From Neisseria mucosa (GTDB lineage: Bacteria > Pseudomonadota > Gammaproteobacteria > Burkholderiales > Neisseriaceae), in contig CP028150.1 in NCBI GenBank assembly GCA_003028315.1, forward strand, positions 2,418,001-2,482,000: a stretch of 64,000 bases of DNA, in the 5' to 3' direction. Made by a program: the position numbers and the translations under genes. This document shows positions 25,189 to 32,753 of this stretch, piece by piece. Every line of letters starts with the position of its first letter. Within the stretch, counting starts at the first letter, position 1. Under the pieces are notes generated by a model. The model was not told where the DNA came from, searched no databases, and saw nothing but the letters and a program-made list of their open reading frames with translations.

Positions 25189-26673
25189 ATGGAAACTCAA
25201 ACTTCAGAAAACCCCACTTTCGTTACGCAAGACGAATTCAATCGTAAGCCGATAGCTGAAAATATCATCAGGCTGCTTACCTCGACCATCGACCTTTCCC
25301 CTATGGTCATCGACGGTGGCTGGGGAACGGGCAAAACCGAATTTTGCCAAAAGCTGATTCGGCTCATGCAGCAGCAACATCCCGATTACCAGCCTGTCTA
25401 TATTGACGCCTTCCGTTCAGACCACAGCGGAGAGCCTCTGCTGGCATTGCTTGCCGAAATCATCAAAGCCTGTACGCCTGAAGATATTGGCGAGCAGCCG
25501 TCTGAACAACGCAAAGAAATGACGAAGAAAGTCGCGAAAGCCGCAGGATTCGTAATGAAAACCGTTGCTAAGGCAGCGGTTGGTCATGTCCTAAAGCAAA
25601 ATATGGAAGATTTAGCAGAAGGAATGAGCCAAATTATAAATGATAAACAAGAAGCAAAAAATGCAGCGGCAACCGTAGCTGGTGCTGCCACCACACTTGC
25701 TAGCCATTCCATTGATGCAACTATTGATGCAACCGTCGAAGCCTTGTTGAAAGAGCAAATCGAAGCGGAAAAAAATCTGGAAACGCTCAAAGCCTGCCTA
25801 AAAGAATTTGCAGAGGAAAAACCGATTATCCTGTTTATCGACGAGCTCGACCGCTGCCGCCCCGATTACGCCGTCGATATGCTGGAAGTCATCAAACATG
25901 TCTTTGATGTCGAAAACGTCAAAGTCGTGCTGGTAACGAACACCAAGCAACTGCGCGCGGCAATTAATCATCGGTATGGGGTGGAAGTGGATGCGCACAA
26001 ATATTTGGATAAGTTTTTGAAGTATAGCTTTGCTTTGCCTGACAAGGTTTCGGTTCGTTCTTGGGGAGGATGGGCTTTAGTTTCAGTTGAATATTTCAAA
26101 CAGTTGATACGAACCAGTCATATGGCTAGTGAGCTACGAGGCTTAATTGATGAAGAACACAATGTAACAATAAATTTTATCAGCGATATGATAGAACGAA
26201 ACGATATATCACTTAGAGAAACGGAACGATTAGTCCGATTTTTAGAGATATACCATTCTTTGAGTAGAGGAGGATTAGATAGTCGGGAAATGTGGCAATA
26301 TATACTGCTGCGTATTACGGGGGTATTTATTTTCTGCTTCTATCCGAGTTTAAGGGAGAATATAAATAAAAATCGTACTGATGCCAAAGATTTTGCTCGA
26401 TTGTTTAATATTCAGTCTTTAGCAAATATTCCGAAAAATATTTCAGGTGGTATTCATACAAGTACAAATGTAATTGCTATGATGCTCATTCTAAATAGCC
26501 AAATGGATACACATTTTAACTCTGATAACCTTCATAATCCAGAATCATGGGAAAACCTTATAAATAAATATTTTTTTAAGAATGAAGAAATTTTTCCTCT
26601 AGGAATAGATAGCGTTCTTTATATCCTAAAAGAAACCTTCGAAGTCCTCAGCCTTGAACAAACACCGCAATAA
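25189..26673 (+). CDS. KAP-family P-loop NTPase
   Basis: The 494-aa product has Walker A GGWGTGKT at residues 43-50 and a Walker B IILFIDELDRC at 213-223, the DELDR signature of KAP NTPases, followed by the sensor-like VVLVTN (245-250). The insert between them (about 110-190) contains an alanine-rich helix (ATVAGAATTLASHS) where many KAP proteins have membrane segments. The start is the ATG at 25189, preceded by AAAGGGA; the open frame further upstream is a translation of the dRS3 repeat. The C-terminal third is AT-rich. KAP NTPases are sporadic, often plasmid- or defence-associated proteins. The function here is unknown. Confidence 0.8.
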   Translation: METQTSENPTFVTQDEFNRKPIAENIIRLLTSTIDLSPMVIDGGWGTGKTEFCQKLIRLMQQQHPDYQPVYIDAFRSDHSGEPLLALLAEIIKACTPEDIGEQPSEQRKEMTKKVAKAAGFVMKTVAKAAVGHVLKQNMEDLAEGMSQIINDKQEAKNAAATVAGAATTLASHSIDATIDATVEALLKEQIEAEKNLETLKACLKEFAEEKPIILFIDELDRCRPDYAVDMLEVIKHVFDVENVKVVLVTNTKQLRAAINHRYGVEVDAHKYLDKFLKYSFALPDKVSVRSWGGWALVSVEYFKQLIRTSHMASELRGLIDEEHNVTINFISDMIERNDISLRETERLVRFLEIYHSLSRGGLDSREMWQYILLRITGVFIFCFYPSLRENINKNRTDAKDFARLFNIQSLANIPKNISGGIHTSTNVIAMMLILNSQMDTHFNSDNLHNPESWENLINKYFFKNEEIFPLGIDSVLYILKETFEVLSLEQTPQ

Positions 26674-26676
26674 AAA

Positions 26677-26704
26677 AGGTCGTCTGAAAACCCAAAACCA
26701 AGTT
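26677..26704 (+). terminator. Left half of a DUS-pair terminator split by IS3
   Basis: AAAAAAGGTCGTCTGAAAAC follows the KAP NTPase stop. The partner TTCAGACGACCT is now at 27955-27966, on the other side of the IS3 element. Joined, they form a standard DUS terminator. Confidence 0.75.
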
Positions 26705-26760
26705 TGAACTGCACCCCAAAAGTTGGACATCCCCTCCAACTCACAAGGTGCAGTTTTTTT

Positions 26761-27111
26761 ATGAGCAAATATACATTACACTTCAAATACCAAGCCGTAC
26801 TCCACTATCTGCATATACGCAGCCAACAGCGTACCGCAGACCACTACGGCATTTCCAGAACCCACCTGCGGCGATGGATACGCGCCTATCAAGAAGGCGG
26901 TATCGGCGCACTCGAACATCCCCAATCCAAAACCATGCCCCAACACCGCAAAAACCCCTTCATCGCAGATAAACCCGACCAAGAAAAAACACAGGCAGAG
27001 CTTATTGAAGAACTGTGCTATATGCGCGCAGAGGTCGCCTACCTAAAGGAGTTAAAAGCCCTCAGCCAAAAGCAGACCGCAAAGGACAAAGCCAAACCGT
27101 CCAAACACTGA
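26761..27111 (+). CDS. IS3-family transposase OrfA
   Basis: A 116-aa DNA-binding half of the transposase: an N-terminal helix-turn-helix (RTADHYGISRTHLRRWIRAY, about residues 24-43) and a C-terminal coiled coil (AELIEELCYMRAEVAYLKEL) like the leucine zipper of IS3-family OrfA. It overlaps orfB, which lies in the -1 frame, so the active OrfAB protein should arise by ribosomal frameshifting. No textbook A6G slippery run was found in the overlap. Confidence 0.88.
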   Translation: MSKYTLHFKYQAVLHYLHIRSQQRTADHYGISRTHLRRWIRAYQEGGIGALEHPQSKTMPQHRKNPFIADKPDQEKTQAELIEELCYMRAEVAYLKELKALSQKQTAKDKAKPSKH

Positions 27112-27911
27112 GGGCGCAACACCCGCTCAAATACCTGCTGCACATCGCAAACCTGCCCAAAAGCAGCTTTTACTACCATCACCAAGACCGACCCGACCCC
27201 GACGCAGCCGACAAAGCCCTCCTTGTCGAAACCTACCGGCGGCATAAAGGACGCTACGGACAAAGGCGCATTGCCGCAGCATTGGGTTGGAACCGCAAAA
27301 AAGCGGCGCGGTTGATGAAGCAGTTGGAACTGAAAGCCCTCATACGGGCGAAAAAAGCCTACCGCCATCCCGCTATGGGCGAAATATCGGAAAACCTCCT
27401 CAAACGCCGGTTCAAAGCCCGAAAGCCCAACGAAAAATGGCTGACCGACGTTACCGAACTCAAAGGAAAAGACGGCAAATTGTACCTCTCGCCAATCTTG
27501 GACTTGTTCAACCGCGAGATCGTCGCCTACGCCATGAGCCGCAGAGCCGACAGCGAAATGGTGAAGGAAATGCTCGAAAAAGCCGCACCCCGTCTGACTG
27601 ATAAGGGAACAATGCTGCATTCCGACCAAGGTGTGCTGTACCGTACGGCGGAATATAGGAAATTGATTGCAAAACATTCCATGGTTCAAAGCATGTCGCG
27701 TAAGGCGAACTGCTGGGACAATGCGCCGATGGAAAGCTTCTTTGCGGTGTTGAAGACGGAGTGTTTCTATAACGCAGGAGAATTGACGGTGGATGAATTG
27801 ATGAAACAGATAGATGACTATATGGATTACTACAACCGGGAGCGTTGCAGTTTGAAATTGAAAAAGCTGAGTCCTGTCGCATACAGAACCCAGCTTGCAC
27901 AGAGCGCCTGA
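27015..27911 (+). CDS. IS3-family transposase OrfB (DDE integrase)
   Basis: The frame opens at a GTG inside orfA and encodes 298 aa. The retroviral-type rve core contains WLTDVTEL, LHSDQG and NAPMESFFAVLKTE, which supply the D, D and E. The domain before it (HKGRYGQRRIAAAL) is the HTH_21 region. The frame is intact, so this copy may be functional. Confidence 0.9.
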   Translation: MLYARRGRLPKGVKSPQPKADRKGQSQTVQTLRAQHPLKYLLHIANLPKSSFYYHHQDRPDPDAADKALLVETYRRHKGRYGQRRIAAALGWNRKKAARLMKQLELKALIRAKKAYRHPAMGEISENLLKRRFKARKPNEKWLTDVTELKGKDGKLYLSPILDLFNREIVAYAMSRRADSEMVKEMLEKAAPRLTDKGTMLHSDQGVLYRTAEYRKLIAKHSMVQSMSRKANCWDNAPMESFFAVLKTECFYNAGELTVDELMKQIDDYMDYYNRERCSLKLKKLSPVAYRTQLAQSA

Positions 27912-27954
27912 ATAGGCTTTTATGAGTGTCCAAGATTTGGGGGCCAGTTCAGTT

Positions 27955-27971
27955 TTCAGACGACCTTTCTT
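27955..27971 (+). terminator. Right half of the IS3-split DUS terminator
   Basis: TTCAGACGACCTTTCTTT: the descending arm and T run of the hairpin whose left arm is at 26677-26688. Confidence 0.7.
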
Positions 27972-27980
27972 TATCCAATC

Positions 27981-28056
27981 TGGTGCCGGAGAAGGGAATC
28001 GAACCCCCGACCTTCGCGTTACGAATGCGCTGCTCTACCGACTGAGCTACACCGGC
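27981..28056 (-). tRNA. tRNA-Thr (anticodon CGT)
   Basis: A 76-nt tRNA on - with encoded CCA (TGG at 27981-27983 on +). Acceptor arm GCCGGTG/CTCCGGC has a U-U mismatch at the sixth pair. The anticodon loop is TTCGTAA (anticodon CGT), as in E. coli thrW; the T arm has GGTTCGATTCC. Position 39 is C opposite A31, a mismatch at the top of the anticodon stem. Confidence 0.92.
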
Positions 28057-28370
28057 ACGGTGTTCGTTATCATATACATAAACGGGATGTTCGGCAAGTT
28101 CGCATTTCCCGATAAGGTTGTTGCTCGGTGAAAATATATGCCGTGTTTTCAGACGACCTCTTTTAAAAAGGCCGTATGGGGATAGTGTTTTGTTGTTTGA
28201 CTTTTCCACTTTCCGCCCACACGGAAACGGCAATGGGTTGGGCAGGTTTATCCGGAATCGGCAAACTGTCAGCCTCCGTCCAAATATAATATTTAACAGT
28301 GAACAAGCTAAATCTGAATGATGGGTTCGCCTGCAAGGTTGGATGAACGGGGGGAGCAAAGTGTGTTGCA
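28057..28370. other. Intergenic region between tRNA-Thr and argA
   Basis: No gene is seen. It contains one unpaired DUS (TTCAGACGACCT, 28148-28159). Both flanking genes read towards lower coordinates, so it holds the argA 3' end and the tRNA promoter. Confidence 0.6.
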
Positions 28371-29681
28371 TCAAGGTTCAAGATGGCGGACGAACACCTG
28401 CGAATTGCGGCCGTTGGCGAGGTAGTCGCGGCGGCGTTCTTCGGGTAATGCGTCGGGAGAGGTCGTCTGAAAACCGCGTTCGGCAAACCATTCGCCTGTG
28501 TGGGTGGAGAGGGCGAACAGGCGGCGGATGCCCATGGCGCGGGCTTTTTGGAAGAGGTGGTCTAGCAGCATTTCGCCGTAGCCGCCGTCGCGGGCTTCGG
28601 GGGAGACGACGAGGCAGGCGAGTTCGCCGATTTCGGGGTCGTCGAAAGTTTTGAGGGCGACGCAGCCGTAGATGTTGCGGTCGTGTTCGAGGACGGAGAA
28701 GCCGGAGATGTGGTTTTCGAGATATTCGCGGCTGCGGTGCAACAGGATGCCTTGTTCTTCCAACGGGCGGATCAGGGCGATGATGCGGGGGATGTCGCGG
28801 CTGTGGGCTTGGCGGATGGAGACGAAGGAATCGCGGGCGATGGCGGTGCCGCAGCCTTCTCGGGTGAAGAGTTCGCGCAACAGTCCGCCGTCTTCGCGCC
28901 CGCTGAGGATTTGAACGCGGCTGACGCCGTTTTCGACGGCGTTGACGGCGGCTTGGAGCAGGCGCACGGGGACGTTGTGCGCGGTTTCTATCAGGTGGCG
29001 GACTTCGCCTGAGGACAGGGTGGACATGAGGATGCCGTCGGCGTTGCAAATGCCGGCTTCTTCAGTCAGGTACACGAGTTTTTCGGCTTGAAGGGCGACA
29101 GCGACGGCTTCGGCGGCTTCGCTCATGCTGAGGTTGAAGGTTTTGCCGCCGTAGGAGTGTCCGAGCGGGCTGATGAGGACAATGGCGCCGTCGTCGAGGC
29201 GTCGGTTGATGGAGTCTGTGTCGGTTTTGCGGACGATGCCGGTGTAGCCCATGTCTATGCCGTCAATGACGCCGAGCGGACGGGCGGTGAGGAAATTGCC
29301 CGAAGCGGTGGGAATCGGTTTGTTGCGTAAGGGCGCGGATGCACTGCTGCACAGGGCGGCTTCGATGTCGCTGCGTATCATGCCGACCGCCTGCTTGGCG
29401 TCGCGCAGGGTGGCGTCGTCGGTAATGCGGCGGTTGCGGTGGTATTGCGGAACGAATTGTCTGTCGGCGGCGAGGCGGTTGAGGAAATGGCGCGTGCCGT
29501 GTACCAACACGAGCCGCACGCCCAATCCGGCGAGCAGGTGGAAATCAGCGGCGAGCCGGTTCAGGGTGTCGCCTTCGAGCAGGCTGTCGGTGATGCCGAT
29601 AACCAGTGTTTTGCCGCGCAGGTAGTGGATATAGGGCGCGGCTTCGCGAAAATCGGCGACAAAGCCCGGAGATGTGTTCAT
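28371..29681 (-). CDS. argA: Amino-acid N-acetyltransferase (N-acetylglutamate synthase)
   Basis: ArgA acetylates glutamate with acetyl-CoA, the first step of arginine synthesis. The 436-aa product has an N-terminal amino-acid-kinase-like domain (about 20-280, with VLVHGTRHFLNRLA and VLISPLGHSYGGKTFNLS), which binds arginine for feedback control, and a C-terminal GNAT domain (about 290-430, with CLVVSPEARDGGYGEMLLDH as the acetyl-CoA loop). A DUS is embedded in the coding DNA and read as FQTTS. Its ATG overlaps the stop of the upstream zinc-ribbon gene by 4 bp, so the two are coupled. Confidence 0.93.
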   Translation of the reverse strand: MNTSPGFVADFREAAPYIHYLRGKTLVIGITDSLLEGDTLNRLAADFHLLAGLGVRLVLVHGTRHFLNRLAADRQFVPQYHRNRRITDDATLRDAKQAVGMIRSDIEAALCSSASAPLRNKPIPTASGNFLTARPLGVIDGIDMGYTGIVRKTDTDSINRRLDDGAIVLISPLGHSYGGKTFNLSMSEAAEAVAVALQAEKLVYLTEEAGICNADGILMSTLSSGEVRHLIETAHNVPVRLLQAAVNAVENGVSRVQILSGREDGGLLRELFTREGCGTAIARDSFVSIRQAHSRDIPRIIALIRPLEEQGILLHRSREYLENHISGFSVLEHDRNIYGCVALKTFDDPEIGELACLVVSPEARDGGYGEMLLDHLFQKARAMGIRRLFALSTHTGEWFAERGFQTTSPDALPEERRRDYLANGRNSQVFVRHLEP

Positions 29682-30163
29682 AACAAGACCAGATAGAAAA
29701 GCTGCATGATGAGGACGGTCAGCGCAACCAGTACCGCCAGCGTCCAGTTGAAGCCTTCTTCGGATTTGGCGGGTTTGGCAGCGGCTGCCGCCATCAGGGC
29801 TTGGAATTCTTCAGTCCGCCGTTTTTCTTCTTCTGCACGACGCTTTTCCTCTTCGGTGCGCCGTGCCGCCTCTTCTTTGGCTTTTTTGGCGCGTTCGGCG
29901 CTGTCGAGCAGGCTGGCGATTTCGTGGCGGGAGAGTTGTTTGCGGTTGCGGATGTTGCCGCCCATGTCGTGTACGAGGCGGACGTCGGTAACGGCGTTGG
30001 GCAGCGTGTCGGGATTGGCGGGTGCTGAAGACGGCGCCAGGCTGTCTTTGGCTTTGAACAGGCCTTCGCATTTATTGCAAACGACAAAGCCTTGTGCGAC
30101 GTTGAGCTGGGTGTCTTTGACCCAAAGTGAGGTTTTGCAGTGTGGGCATATACAGGCGGGCAT
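29678..30163 (-). CDS. Zinc-ribbon (MJ0042-type) single-span membrane protein
   Basis: The 161-aa product begins MPACICPHCKTSLWVKDTQ; the two CxxC pairs (CPHC at about 6-9, CNKC at about 29-32) form the MJ0042-type finger common at the N-terminus of beta- and deltaproteobacterial proteins. A charged coiled coil (KAKEEAARRTEEEKRRAEEE) and a C-terminal transmembrane helix (LAVLVALTVLIMQLFYLVLL) follow, so it is probably tail-anchored with the finger in the cytoplasm. Coupled to argA. Function unknown. Confidence 0.8.
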   Translation of the reverse strand: MPACICPHCKTSLWVKDTQLNVAQGFVVCNKCEGLFKAKDSLAPSSAPANPDTLPNAVTDVRLVHDMGGNIRNRKQLSRHEIASLLDSAERAKKAKEEAARRTEEEKRRAEEEKRRTEEFQALMAAAAAKPAKSEEGFNWTLAVLVALTVLIMQLFYLVLL

Positions 30164-30221
30164 AGGGGTTTTCCGTGTAAAGTGTGGAATGTGTTGTTTT
30201 AATGTGTGTTTGATTGGGGTG

Positions 30222-30264
30222 GGTCGTCTGAAAAAGGGATTGTCCGTTTTCAGACGACCTTTTG
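30222..30264 (-). terminator. DUS-pair terminator downstream of pyrE
   Basis: GGTCGTCTGAAAAA pairs with TTTTCAGACGACC. It lies 12 nt past the pyrE stop (pyrE reads on -) and has A and T runs on both sides. Confidence 0.8.
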
Positions 30265-30275
30265 TTTATCCTATT

Positions 30276-30917
30276 TTAGGCAACGCCGTAGCGTTCGCGG
30301 TAGGCTCTGACCGGCTCGAGGAAGCCGCCGAATTCCGCGTTGTTTTGCAGGAGTGTGAACAGGTCGTTCAGATTGGCAATGGCGACGACGGGCAAGCCGT
30401 ATTGTTTTTCCACTTCCTGAACGGCGGACAATTCGCCCGTACCTTTTTCCATGCGGTCGAGTGCGATGGCGACGGCGGCGGGCGTTGCGCCTTCTGCTTC
30501 AATCAGTTTGACCGATTCGCGCACAGATGTTCCCGCAGAAATCACGTCGTCGATAATCAAAACGCGGCCTTTGAGCGGCGCACCGACCAATACGCCGCCT
30601 TCGCCGTGGTCTTTCGCTTCTTTGCGGTTGTAGGCAAACGGTACGTTCACGCCTTTTTCCGCCAGCATCATCGCCGTCGCCGCCGCCAAAATAATGCCTT
30701 TGTAAGCCGGGCCGAACAGCATGTCGAATTTTACGCCGCTCTCGATAATCGCCTGCGCGTAAAACTTCGCCAGTTGCAGCGTCGATGCGCCGTCGTTAAA
30801 CAGTCCGGCGTTGAAAAAATAAGGCGACTGACGGCCTGCCTTGGTCGTGAATTCACCGAATTTCAATACATTCTGCGCCAGCGCAAACTTGAGGAAATCT
30901 TGACGGAAATCGGACAT
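30276..30917 (-). CDS. pyrE: Orotate phosphoribosyltransferase
   Basis: PyrE transfers phosphoribose from PRPP to orotate, giving OMP in pyrimidine synthesis. The 213-aa product carries the PRPP-binding signature VLIIDDVISAGTS (about residues 119-131) and the conserved KAGRQSPYFFNAG near residue 26. Length is typical. It forms its own unit on -, divergent from the BI-1-family gene. Confidence 0.95.
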   Translation of the reverse strand: MSDFRQDFLKFALAQNVLKFGEFTTKAGRQSPYFFNAGLFNDGASTLQLAKFYAQAIIESGVKFDMLFGPAYKGIILAAATAMMLAEKGVNVPFAYNRKEAKDHGEGGVLVGAPLKGRVLIIDDVISAGTSVRESVKLIEAEGATPAAVAIALDRMEKGTGELSAVQEVEKQYGLPVVAIANLNDLFTLLQNNAEFGGFLEPVRAYRERYGVA

Positions 30918-30983
30918 TTTGCTTCTTTCGAAAGATATTGATTTATAAAGGAAGAGATTATAAAGGATTCATGAGGAAAATGC

Positions 30984-31022
30984 AGGTCGTCTGAAAACAG
31001 GTTTTCTGGTTTCAGACGACCT
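30984..31022. repeat. Inverted DUS pair between divergent genes
   Basis: AGGTCGTCTGAA (30984-30995) and TTCAGACGACCT (31011-31022). Both neighbours read away from it, so it cannot be their terminator. It may serve uptake only, or act on a leader. Confidence 0.75.
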
Positions 31023-31168
31023 GTTTCATTCAAGCCCTTTAAAATCTGCCATCCGCCATTATCTACCGGTAAGTGGCGATGGCAGCATACATAATATGCC
31101 CAAGCCGATGATTTACTGTTAGAATCCGAATTTATTTGTTTTCAAACCATTTTTCAGGAGCAAACGCC

Positions 31169-31855
31169 ATGCGAAACGACGTTTACGACTATACCGCCAC
31201 GGGACAGGTTGCTAAAAATACCGTCCTGCAAAAAACTTACCGCCTGCTCGGTCTGTCTTTCATTCCCGCCGTCGCCGGCGCATATTTCAGCGGCCAGTTC
31301 GGACTGAATCTATTCTCTCTGTTCGGTCAGGGCTGGATGGGGCTGGTTGCCGTGCTGGTATTCTTCTACGGCATGACTTTCCTCATTGAGAAAAACCGTT
31401 ACAGCAATGTCGGCGCAACCCTCCTGATGATCTTCACTTTCGGCATGGGTGTGCTGATCAGCCCGCTTCTGCAATATACGCTCGCTATTCCAAACGGTAC
31501 GCAAATCGTCGGCATCGCTGCCGCCATGACTGCCGGGGTATTCTTCACCATGTCTGCCATGGCGCGCCGCACCAATGTCAATATGAATTCGCTAGGCCGC
31601 TTCCTGACCGTCGGCGCGGTAGTGTTGATGATTGCGATGATTGCCAACTTCTTCCTGCAAATCCCGGCATTGAGCCTCGCCGTTTCGGCAGCGTTTGTCC
31701 TATTCAGCTCGCTGATGATTATGTGGCAGGTGCGTGCGGTGATTGACGGTGGGGAAGACAGCCATATCAGCGCGGCTCTGACCATCTTCATCTCCATCTA
31801 CAATATCTTCAGCAGCCTGTTGCGTATTTTGTTGGCGTTCAGTGGCGATGATTAA
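31169..31855 (+). CDS. Bax inhibitor-1/YccA-family integral membrane protein
   Basis: The 228-aa product starts MRNDVYDYTATGQVAKNTVLQKTY, with CAGGAG upstream; a TTG 33 nt earlier is not a better start. Seven hydrophobic helices run from about residue 28 to the C-terminus, which ends IFISIYNIFSSLLRILLAFSG, the usual BI-1/YccA ending. YccA of E. coli modulates the FtsH protease; other members form Ca2+-leak channels. The exact role here is not shown by the sequence. Confidence 0.88.
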   Translation: MRNDVYDYTATGQVAKNTVLQKTYRLLGLSFIPAVAGAYFSGQFGLNLFSLFGQGWMGLVAVLVFFYGMTFLIEKNRYSNVGATLLMIFTFGMGVLISPLLQYTLAIPNGTQIVGIAAAMTAGVFFTMSAMARRTNVNMNSLGRFLTVGAVVLMIAMIANFFLQIPALSLAVSAAFVLFSSLMIMWQVRAVIDGGEDSHISAALTIFISIYNIFSSLLRILLAFSGDD

Positions 31856-31884
31856 CCGTTTACGCATCTGACGAAAGAATTCAA

Positions 31885-31928
31885 AGGTCGTCTGAAAACA
31901 GGTTTTCTGATTTTCAGACGACCTTTTT
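31885..31928 (+). terminator. DUS-pair terminator after the BI-1-family gene
   Basis: AGGTCGTCTGAAAA and TTTTCAGACGACCT form the stem, followed by TTTTT. Confidence 0.88.
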
Positions 31929-31984
31929 GACATTCCATTCCCCGCCCGCTATCCTGACGGCTGCCATCACTCACACCACTACTC

Positions 31985-32491
31985 ATGAACACTATCCCCC
32001 CGCGCCGTGCCGTTTACGCAGGCAGCTTCGACCCGCCGACCCTCGGTCATCTTTGGATGATACAAGAAGCGCAGGCGCTTTTTGACGAACTCGTCGTCGC
32101 CATCGGTATCAATCCTGAAAAACACAATACCTACACTATAGACGAACGCCGCGATATGCTCGAAGCGATTACGGAAGGCTTTCCCAATGTCCGCATCAGC
32201 GTATTTGAAAACCGCTTCTTGGTTCGCTACGCGCGCGAAATCGGAGCAGGGTTTATCGTTCGCGGTATTCGTTCTGCCGCCGACTATGAATACGAACGCT
32301 CCATGCGCTATATCAACAGCGACCTTGCACCCGAAATTTCGACGGTTTTCCTGATGCCGCCGCGCGAAATCGCCGAAGTGTCTTCCACTATGGTCAAAGG
32401 CCTGGTCGGCCCCGATGGTTGGCACGACATAATACGCCGCTACCTGCCCGAAGCCGTGTACGAAAAAATCGTGCAGGATTATGAAACTTGA
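31985..32491 (+). CDS. coaD: Phosphopantetheine adenylyltransferase
   Basis: CoaD adenylates 4'-phosphopantetheine, the penultimate step of coenzyme A synthesis. The 168-aa product has the nucleotidyltransferase motif SFDPPTLGHL (about residues 14-23), NPEKHNTY, and the C-terminal ISTVFLMPPREIAEVSSTMVK. Length is normal. It is a single gene between two DUS-pair terminators. Confidence 0.95.
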   Translation: MNTIPPRRAVYAGSFDPPTLGHLWMIQEAQALFDELVVAIGINPEKHNTYTIDERRDMLEAITEGFPNVRISVFENRFLVRYAREIGAGFIVRGIRSAADYEYERSMRYINSDLAPEISTVFLMPPREIAEVSSTMVKGLVGPDGWHDIIRRYLPEAVYEKIVQDYET

Positions 32492-32509
32492 AATCTGTTG
32501 TTGATGAAA

Positions 32510-32550
32510 AGGTCGTCTGAAAGCTTGATATGGGTTTTCAGACGATCTTT
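32510..32550 (+). terminator. DUS-pair terminator after coaD (one arm degenerate)
   Basis: AGGTCGTCTGAA (32510-32521) pairs with TTTTCAGACGATCT, one base off the DUS, followed by TT. Confidence 0.75.
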
Positions 32551-32676
32551 CGATTTATGGCAGTGTTTGTGTAATTCTAAATTTACATTGAATAATCAAA
32601 TGATTAAATTCAATTTAAATATAATTTTTGGTGGCTGATTTGTTGCAAAATATAAACACGGTTTGTCATAAATAAA

Positions 32677-32724
32677 GATAATTATTATCAATTATTTCGA
32701 TTAAGCAAAAATATTTCCTATAAT
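32677..32724 (+). promoter_or_regulatory. Fur box and -10 element of the TonB-dependent receptor
   Basis: GATAATTATTATCAATTAT (32677-32695) resembles the Fur operator GATAATGATAATCATTATC. TATAAT at 32719-32724 is the likely -10, so Fur would cover the -35 area and repress under iron-replete conditions. Inferred by similarity. Confidence 0.7.
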
Positions 32725-32753
32725 GCCGCATCCCTTCACCTTTCGAGTTGAAC

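Larger units (their letters stand above)
26705..27951 (+). mobile_element. IS3-family insertion sequence, copy 1
   Basis: 1247 bp with terminal inverted repeats (TGAACTGCACCCCAAAAGTT left; inverse of TGAACTGGCCCCCAAATCTT right) and a 3-bp target duplication GTT on both sides. It carries overlapping orfA and orfB as in IS3-family elements (IS150-like). A second copy in the opposite orientation is at 34913-36158. Confidence 0.93.

Noticed and set aside
30984..31022. DUS pair as a terminator between pyrE and the BI-1-family gene
   Set aside because: Both genes read away from it, so neither transcript would reach it.
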